A stretch of 64,000 nucleotides of DNA from Homalodisca vitripennis (Eukaryota > Arthropoda > Insecta > Hemiptera > Cicadellidae). Positions 60,101 to 64,000 of this stretch are shown here, one piece after another (position 1 is the stretch's first letter; every line of letters starts with the position of its first letter). The stretch is from NCBI RefSeq assembly GCF_021130785.1, contig NC_060213.1, positions 111,949,501 through 112,013,500 of the forward strand, given 5' to 3'. Under the pieces are notes generated by a model. It had not been told where the DNA came from. It worked only from the letters and a program-made list of their open reading frames with translations, and ran no database searches. The translations under genes were made by a program, and so were the position numbers.

Positions 60101-60985
60101 CGCTGCTTCCGGAGTGATAGGATATTCAGGATGGGTAAGGTTAGGGAGTAGGGGCCGCCTCCTATCGAGATCCATGAGGAAGAATTAGGGCACTACATCT
60201 CAAAGTCATCCCGGAAGAAGGGAGGCCAGCTGTGAACCAGCCTCTCCAGTCAAAGTAGGCAGGGGGGGCACACCCTTGTTGAGGTTAACAAGAGCCTCTG
60301 AGGTAAGGGAACAAACCCCACCAACTCCAACAGCCATCTTCCACAGTAGACTAGACCTATTGAATTGCCCATGAACCCCAGAATCTCAACATTTGCGGTT
60401 AGTGATCTCTCTTTTAAGATCTTGGTAACCAATCTCTTTGATGAAAGCGAAACTGAATTAGTTTTTTAATTACAAAATTACAGACAGAAACTGTGAAATG
60501 TAAGATTTTTCATGTCACATCATAATAAAAGCAGTTGTGAAGAAAATGTTTTAATATTTACTTTTACAATAAACTCATAGTTATTTCCCTAACACACGTT
60601 TACTATGACTTGTACCCCAAACGGGTACACACCATCTTTCACAACTGCCATCGTGTACTCAACCGGGTACAAATCAGGCTTTCAAAAAGAGTATCATGTG
60701 CCCGATGGGGTACATCACGTTTTCTTATTGTGATTTATTGTTTGTCTGTTTTGGTGGTGTGTTAAATATGATCCCTGGACTTAAAGAAATACCTCAGACT
60801 ATTGTGTACCCCGCCATGTATGTATTAATAATCAGACTCATATTTAAAATCATCATACGTTTCTAATTTTTTGTTGTGTCAACAGGTACCAAAAGTCAAC
60901 AAACACGTACGTCCCCTATAATAAGGATTGGATAAAGGAAAAGATCTACGTTTTGTTGCGACGACAAGCATCAAGATGTAACTAA
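39188..60985 (+). CDS. e(r): Enhancer of rudimentary homologue, gene span
   Basis: Three clearly homologous exons (53162-53249, 59267-59390, 60886-60985) follow a candidate exon ending in ATG (39188-39190). Together they give 104 residues, as in human ERH. The product, after Met, reads [20 protein letters not shown], then [38 protein letters not shown] and [20 protein letters not shown] is a small, highly conserved nuclear protein that dimerises and takes part in mRNA processing and small-RNA or meiotic RNA pathways. Introns contain mariners, LINEs and MITEs. No frame breaks: this is the working gene, not a retrocopy. Confidence 0.92.
39191..39909. other. Start of e(r) intron 1
   Basis: GTAAGT donor, then unremarkable sequence. 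No supported coding region; it may include the 5' flank of the Merlin-like fragment that follows. Confidence 0.4.
39910..40141 (+). mobile_element. Merlin/IS1595-like transposase N-terminal fragment
   Basis: The reading frame gives [18 protein letters not shown] then SSCG, a stop, and [16 protein letters not shown]. This is the zinc-ribbon-like CxxCG...C N terminus of IS1595/ISXO2 (Merlin superfamily) transposases, with one in-frame TGA. It breaks off exactly where homology to the mariner-like element begins (40142). Confidence 0.55.
40142..42462 (-). mobile_element. Mariner-like transposon copy 2, one end truncated
   Basis: The right terminus is CACCCTG followed by TA at 42463-42464. The left end stops about 190 bp short of the terminus seen in the 30952-33469 copy. 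The body is close to collinear with that copy in inverse orientation. It sits in the putative e(r) intron 1. The transposase gene (40486-41543) is in better condition than in copy 1. Confidence 0.88.
40486..41543 (-). pseudogene. DD41D-like transposase, single frameshift seen
   Basis: It starts [20 protein letters not shown] at 41543 and runs through both HTH regions to GVSQSTV. There an extra TG (near 41243) shifts the frame. It then continues uninterrupted from 41235 through the three catalytic Asp positions ([25 protein letters not shown]) to FEHLL and the stop at 40486. This is the least damaged member of the family in the window. The intact product would be about 350 residues. Confidence 0.85.
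42469..43310. mobile_element. TTAA-flanked MITE with about 90-bp TIRs
   Basis: GATCAGCGACTACC at the left and its inverse at the right start TIRs that stay similar for about 90 bp (through TTTCACCGAAAAAAATAGTCC). TTAA lies on both sides (42465-42468 and 43311-43314). No ORF. TTAA is the piggyBac target, but the terminal sequence is not the usual CCC type. The left TTAA directly follows the TA flank of the mariner copy 2. Confidence 0.85.
43315..44030. other. e(r) intron 1, AT-rich
   Basis: No supported feature. A minus-strand 78-codon open stretch (43625-43389) has no family resemblance. Confidence 0.5.
44121..45470 (-). mobile_element. 5'-truncated R1/I-like LINE with RNase H
   Basis: It starts mid-ORF2 and ends in a poly(A) of about 10 bases plus a TA tract on the minus strand. 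A second copy of its 3' UTR (CACTTAGTCCT, AAGGACCTTTGCGC) is at 60008-60430. It carries an RNase H domain, which separates it from the other LINEs here. Confidence 0.8.
44296..45462 (-). pseudogene. LINE ORF2 C terminus: RNase H and zinc knuckle, one amber stop
   Basis: About 390 codons are open apart from one TAG. RNase H motifs: [41 protein letters not shown] and [13 protein letters not shown]. The TAG replaces the Trp expected in LGWVPGHEG, a single G-to-A change. The end carries a CCHC-like [18 protein letters not shown]. Only this stop and the 5' truncation are seen. Confidence 0.8.
45896..47231 (+). mobile_element. Mariner (DD34D) relic with TIRs
   Basis: The TIRs GGCATGTTTTTAAAGTAAGTACC and its inverse (GGTAATTACTTTAAAAACATGCC) lie just inside TA on each side (45894-45895, 47232-47233). 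Length about 1.34 kb, typical for mariner. The transposase at 46058-47131 is frameshifted. The element lies in e(r) intron 1. Confidence 0.82.
46058..47131 (+). pseudogene. Mariner transposase, frameshifted
   Basis: It starts [20 protein letters not shown], followed by the HTH and the [20 protein letters not shown] linker. It then breaks near 46550. The catalytic core is recognisable in pieces: [15 protein letters not shown] and [18 protein letters not shown], with 34 residues between the Asp of HDI and the Asp of PSD. The end NGNYVEK and stop lie at 47131. Confidence 0.85.
47312..48770. other. e(r) intron 1, no feature
   Basis: AT-rich. Nothing recognised. Confidence 0.5.
48772..48990 (+). 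repeat. tRNA-Leu-derived SINE or decayed tRNA
   Basis: TTGGTCTAAGG (48787-48797) matches a tRNA A box and GGGTATGATTCC (48833-48844) a degenerate B box, 36 bp apart. GATGGC before the A box and CTGAC after the B box recall tRNA-Leu. The acceptor arms do not pair, and unrelated sequence continues 3', which favours a SINE. Confidence 0.5.
50251..50433. mobile_element. Small MITE
   Basis: AAGGCCACTCTGCCCCTATC at the left and (inverted) AGTAGATAGGGAGAGAGTGT at the right form TIRs of about 30 bp around 120 bp of sequence. It is related to the split element at 44031-47311. Confidence 0.5.
50588..51542 (-). mobile_element. Internally deleted mariner with intact TIRs
   Basis: CGAGGGTCGTCCACAAAGTAACC at one end and its near-perfect inverse at the other, with TA duplications at 50586-50587 and 51543-51544. 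At 955 bp it is shorter than the usual 1.3 kb because the middle of the transposase is missing. Confidence 0.88.
50848..51464 (-). pseudogene. Mariner transposase, internally deleted and frameshifted
   Basis: The N-terminal part [20 protein letters not shown] is followed by a run of 12 A (plus strand, near 51208-51219) that shifts the frame at WVRFF. Then come [20 protein letters not shown] and [13 protein letters not shown]. The sequence jumps to [12 protein letters not shown], losing the first catalytic Asp. [13 protein letters not shown] and FDPPPP remain, the latter in a G homopolymer. Confidence 0.82.
51689..52510 (+). mobile_element. Heavily decayed mariner
   Basis: TIR-like ATTCAGAGAGCAAGTACTGTTTC and, inverted at the right, ATTCAAAAAGTAAGTACTGTTC. 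Fragments of a transposase remain between them: [13 protein letters not shown] near 51860, [16 protein letters not shown] near 52140, and a QFDHPL...SSDCHLFLH piece near 52250. Many stops and frameshifts: an old insertion. Confidence 0.65.
52511..53161. other. 3' part of e(r) intron 1
   Basis: AT-rich, ending in the acceptor ATTTCTGTTTCAG. No other feature. Confidence 0.6.
53162..53249 (+). CDS. e(r): e(r) exon 2
   Basis: Begins at Ser2 in phase 0 with [18 protein letters not shown], then [12 protein letters not shown], ending in phase 1 at GTTAGT. Close to the ERH N-terminal strand region of other animals. Confidence 0.92.
54080..57540 (-). mobile_element. LINE with ORF1 remnant, endonuclease and RT; GATTT tail
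   Basis: On the minus strand it has an ORF1 remnant (57374-57120, [14 protein letters not shown] and [16 protein letters not shown]), endonuclease (57069-56227), RT pieces (55545-54702, with FADDLGLLV) and a C terminus ending near 54260. It ends AATAAATGATTTGATTTG, a short GATTT-type tandem tail at 54080-54103, as in CR1/L2-like LINEs. Several frameshifts make it inactive. It occupies e(r) intron 2. Confidence 0.8.
56227..57069 (-). pseudogene. LINE AP-endonuclease domain, largely intact
   Basis: 280 open codons. Motifs in order: [52 protein letters not shown] and ASDHNIIFF. All main catalytic motifs of the exonuclease-endonuclease fold (N, E, D, N and SDH) are visible. Confidence 0.75.
57541..59266. 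other. e(r) intron 2, 3' part
   Basis: AT-rich. Contains a minus-strand open frame (58000-57758) without family match, a CRE-like TGACGTCA (58680-58687) and two imperfect copies of an ATCGACA palindrome (58837-58856 and 58879-58898). It ends in the acceptor at 59264-59266. Confidence 0.45.
59267..59390 (+). CDS. e(r): e(r) exon 3
   Basis: Completes Gly from exon 2, then [18 protein letters not shown] and [16 protein letters not shown], ending in phase 2 at GTAAGT. The [10 protein letters not shown] segment is among the most conserved parts of ERH. Confidence 0.95.
60008..60430 (-). mobile_element. LINE 3' UTR fragment with poly(A)
   Basis: A T/G run on the plus strand (60008-60049), the poly(A) of a minus-strand insertion, is followed by CTTAGTCCTGTAAGGACC, shared with the LINE at 44121-45470. 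Only the 3' UTR and a few codons of the C terminus remain. Confidence 0.6.
60611..60811. repeat. Cluster of TGTACCC/GGGTACA palindromes
   Basis: Palindromes at 60611-60629 (TGTACCC, 5 bp, GGGTACA), 60654-60671 (TGTACTC, 4 bp, GGGTACA) and 60697-60714 (TGTGCCC, 4 bp, GGGTACA), plus a half site at 60805-60811. Centres are about 43 bp apart. Located just upstream of e(r) exon 4. Confidence 0.7.
60886..60985 (+). CDS. e(r): e(r) exon 4, terminal coding exon
   Basis: The acceptor is GTGTCAACAG. It completes Val, then reads [32 protein letters not shown] and stop TAA at 60983-60985. The last five or so residues differ from the vertebrate end, as is usual for this variable tail. Confidence 0.95.
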
Positions 60986-61980
60986 ACTTGGCATCATAAT
61001 GTGGTGCTTCATAATCATGGGATTAAAACATTGAGCGTTGCTCATCGTTTATTGATTATGATTAAGTCAAGGAAATACTGTCTTTCTCAGTTACGACACA
61101 GTAGAACAAGTTTAGTTTCGCGTATTATTTATTGGTTGGATTTTTTGTACAATGGGATCAGTGCAAAGAATTTCGGGGAAAATACTTGACTTCAATTATG
61201 TTTTGATGTTGCTAATCTACGTTTAATAGTTTGACTGTTATTTCTTAATACTATTTATATTTTTTAATCATTCCATGTATAATGTTTTTGAAAAATTCTG
61301 TTGGTTTTTAATGTCAATGTATTGTATTGTCTAAAACTTATTCAACATTTTGTTTACAGAAATTTTATGTAATTGACAAAAAGAAAGTCAATGATGTGGT
61401 ATTGTATGGTAATATACAGCATAATGAAACTGTGTGTAAAATAATGGAAATATCCAAATTTATTATTGTTAATAGCATACATTTATGAAATTCCTGTTTT
61501 TCTCAGTTAGTTTACTTGAGCTATTGTAATTACTTAAACTATGTAATTTTAATGGATCATGAGATAGCTGGACTCAATTCTCACAATCTTGTGAAAAATT
61601 GTGCTAATTTTACATTTGTAAACATCATTTCATGAAGCAAGTAGTGTTTTATTTTTTAAAAGAAACATGTACTAATTCTATAAAAAGAAACTTAATGTAG
61701 TAAAGTTATAATGTACAAAATGAAAAAATTTATAATTTGTATACCTTGTATGGTTTGGTTTGGAAATGTATATCTAAGTTATGATTTGTTAGTATAATTT
61801 AATTGTATCCTGACGTGTTCTCTAATTTTACCTTTATTTAATATAGTAGTTTAAACTAATTAATTTATAGTTTTATTAACCTCAAAATGTATTATCTTTT
61901 TTAATTTTCCCATATGCGTTTTATTGAGTTGTCTTAATCAAACCCAACATATATGTTTATATCAGGAAATAAAAAGAATA
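60986..61980 (+). terminator. e(r) 3' UTR with candidate poly(A) signal
   Basis: AT-rich sequence after the stop. The first clear AATAAA lies at 61968-61973. An earlier ATTAAA near 61022 could give a shorter form. Confidence 0.4.
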
Positions 61981-64000
61981 GCGTGTAAAATTTGAGACGT
62001 ATATTGTCACCGGTAATAGAAATTAAAGAATTAATTAAATTACTGAATATCTTTTTAATATCACTGACATTCTAATTTAGAAAATGGATGACAATATCTA
62101 AAAATATTTTTACATTGGTCAACTAAATTTGACCAAAGTTTGGATTTTTTGACAGCAGAGGATACACAATCAATAAAACCATTAAGATGTAAAATCCTCA
62201 AATTAAACCAATGTCAAAGCTTCAAAACATGAAAATTAAGTTTAAAATATCAAGTAGAGTAAAACAGTTTTTGAATCTATTTATTATCTATAATCAAGCA
62301 ACGGTTTACTGAAGGAGAAATGTAATTTATTACAGTTGGTAGCACTGCAGAAAGATTTAATTTAGTTTTATACAGTACAATTAAACTATTATTAATTAAC
62401 TAAATCAATCCCCAAATAATTGCATTCACCAAGACAAGAAGACAAACTTGTAGAAAAATGTATTATGTTCTAGACAGCTGTTGTAACTACAACTCATACA
62501 AGACACAGAGATGAAATTACAACTAAAAGTGAGACCTAACAAGTCATGATGTTTATTCTTTCATTCCCATAGGTGCGTAATGTGCATTAACTTTCAAGTT
62601 CTTCTTTACAAACCGGCATTTCCAATGTAAGTGGTACCAGCATGGATTTAATACTCTATGGAGTATTGGGAGTGTTTGATTTGATATTGCTCATGTATAG
62701 TTGAACATTTTTGTAGTGGAGTTGATTTTTTGTCTTCACAGTCACTTCACCACTATAACGATTTGATATTTTTTAACCCATAGGTCTTGTATTATGGAAG
62801 GGTTCTGTGACAGCTAGTCTAGGCTCAAAAGTTTATAACAGAACCGTTCTGTGACAGGTACATTGCTATTACATTATTTTTTTAATTTTCATCTAAATAT
62901 TTTGAAATATAGATCTAATCTATGAAAAAACACTGAAATATTTGTGGAAAAATATTTTAAGCTGTTATAGTTAACATATTATACTGATCCATTATGTCAA
63001 TTTCGGTCTAAACAGCCTTGCTTTATATTGTCTGGCATCTGAGGTCATTGCTTGGCACAGCTAATTGTCTTTTTTGCTTTGTGTTAGTAAAAAAACATGA
63101 AGCAGCGCCGATCAATATTCAGTATTCAAATGAGAGTTGTTTATATTGGTTATGGACCAGTGGTTAGACGAATACTGGTGTAACACCTGTGCAGAAATTC
63201 AGTCCTACAATTAATTGAAATTTAAATAATTAATATATTACTACACAAATTATAATGTATTTAACAAGAGAAAAATCAATATTCTCGAAATATTCTGTTT
63301 TGGTAAAAAACTTATCCTGACAAATTATACTTATTATACAAATTATATATAGAGAGATCCGGATTTGAGTCCCGGTGGAGCAAGTACTTCTCACTGGGAC
63401 TCGAAGCCAGATTACACTAAATTCGGCTATTGCGATTTATACAAATTAATGTAAAATAAAAGTCGTTTGACAGGTATTTGGTCTTCCGGTCATATGTTAG
63501 TTTGATTATTTAAACGCATATGGGACAAATACAAAATAATTGAATCGTAAAGTGTAAGGATTCTGTATTGTAATATATAATGGATTTTCCACGTAGGAAA
63601 ATAAATTTAAAATAAAATAAAATCAGCAATATGGTCTTTTATATTATTTTGTGTACAAAAAAACATTTATTTTGAGAAATTCAAAGAGATCTAAAATTGT
63701 TTCTTGTTTGTACAGCATTTTTTTGAAGTGTGACTAAAAGTATTACTATCTATTTATTATTGAAGCCCATTTCATGACTACTCAAAAAATATAAAATGTA
63801 AACGGATAACTTAAAAAATAAATTTTTTATAAACATATAAAAAAACCCGTATGATTTTTGGATTTTTAATAGGATAACTCAAGTTGTGCTAGGCAAAATA
63901 TGTATATAAAGTTTTTAGCCGCTCTGTTAGTTGTATGTAAATGAGTACCTTATGTTGTCATGTTGGAAAAGAGTTCTCAAGAGATATACACCTGAATATA
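61981..64000. other. Intergenic AT-rich sequence
   Basis: No gene seen. A B-box-like GGATTTGAGTCCCGG near 63360 followed by TGGAGCAAGTACTTC may be part of a SINE. Confidence 0.45.

Noticed and set aside
53162..60985. e(r) as a processed retrocopy
   Set aside because: Introns with proper splice sites separate all coding parts, so it is the parental-type gene.

Overview
This is a window of an AT-rich, intron-rich animal genome, almost certainly an insect. Three host genes with long introns are embedded in transposon debris. There are no operons, Shine-Dalgarno sites or bacterial signals. The density of mariner-like elements with a DUF4817-type helix-turn-helix, together with CR1/Jockey/R1-like LINEs and hAT MITEs, fits a hemipteran, but that placement is inference.

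Host genes. (1) A plus-strand gene enters from the left edge. Its last four coding exons (3548-4103, 6289-6677, 7458-7695, 15094-15302) splice in phase into at least 463 codons of a protein I do not recognise. (2) A minus-strand gene, 34328 down to about 22860, encodes a 248-residue homologue of the RING E3 ligase CCNB1IP1/HEI10, a meiotic crossover factor, in five exons. (3) A plus-strand gene encodes enhancer of rudimentary, e(r)/ERH. Exons at 53162-53249, 59267-59390 and 60886-60985 follow a probable exon ending in the start codon alone at 39188-39190, giving 104 residues, the length of human ERH. HEI10 and e(r) are divergent, about 4.9 kb apart.

Most unusual feature. The terminal coding exon of the HEI10 homologue is tandemly repeated five times at 22856-23480 with an exact 125-bp period. 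Each unit carries a potential splice acceptor, the same 35-codon reading frame and its own stop codon. The array looks like a recent exon-scale satellite that offers up to five alternative last exons.

Mobile DNA. Three mariner-like elements with very long terminal inverted repeats (about 490-570 bp) and 41 residues between the second and third catalytic Asp positions lie at 209-2791, 30952-33469 and 40142-42462 (truncated), and a fourth terminus at 1-206. Ordinary DD34D mariner relics are at 45896-47231, 50588-51542 and 51689-52510. Truncated or decayed LINEs, mostly minus strand, are at 9016-13950, 15387-18960, 36891-38420, 44121-45470, 54080-57540 and 60008-60430, with plus-strand pieces at 25750-27012 and 30545-30830. 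MITE-like elements include a palindromic one (4914-5316), hAT types (5426-6053, 19921-20153, and 23728-24564 with a perfect 8-bp target duplication) and a TTAA-flanked one (42469-43310). A Merlin/IS1595-like fragment (39910-40141) is fused to a mariner end.

The rest (20154-22850, 28384-29850, 47312-48770, 61990-64000 and most intron sequence) is AT-rich and shows nothing I can support beyond simple repeats. All exon models come from reading frame, splice-site and family matching by eye; no alignment or transcript data were used.
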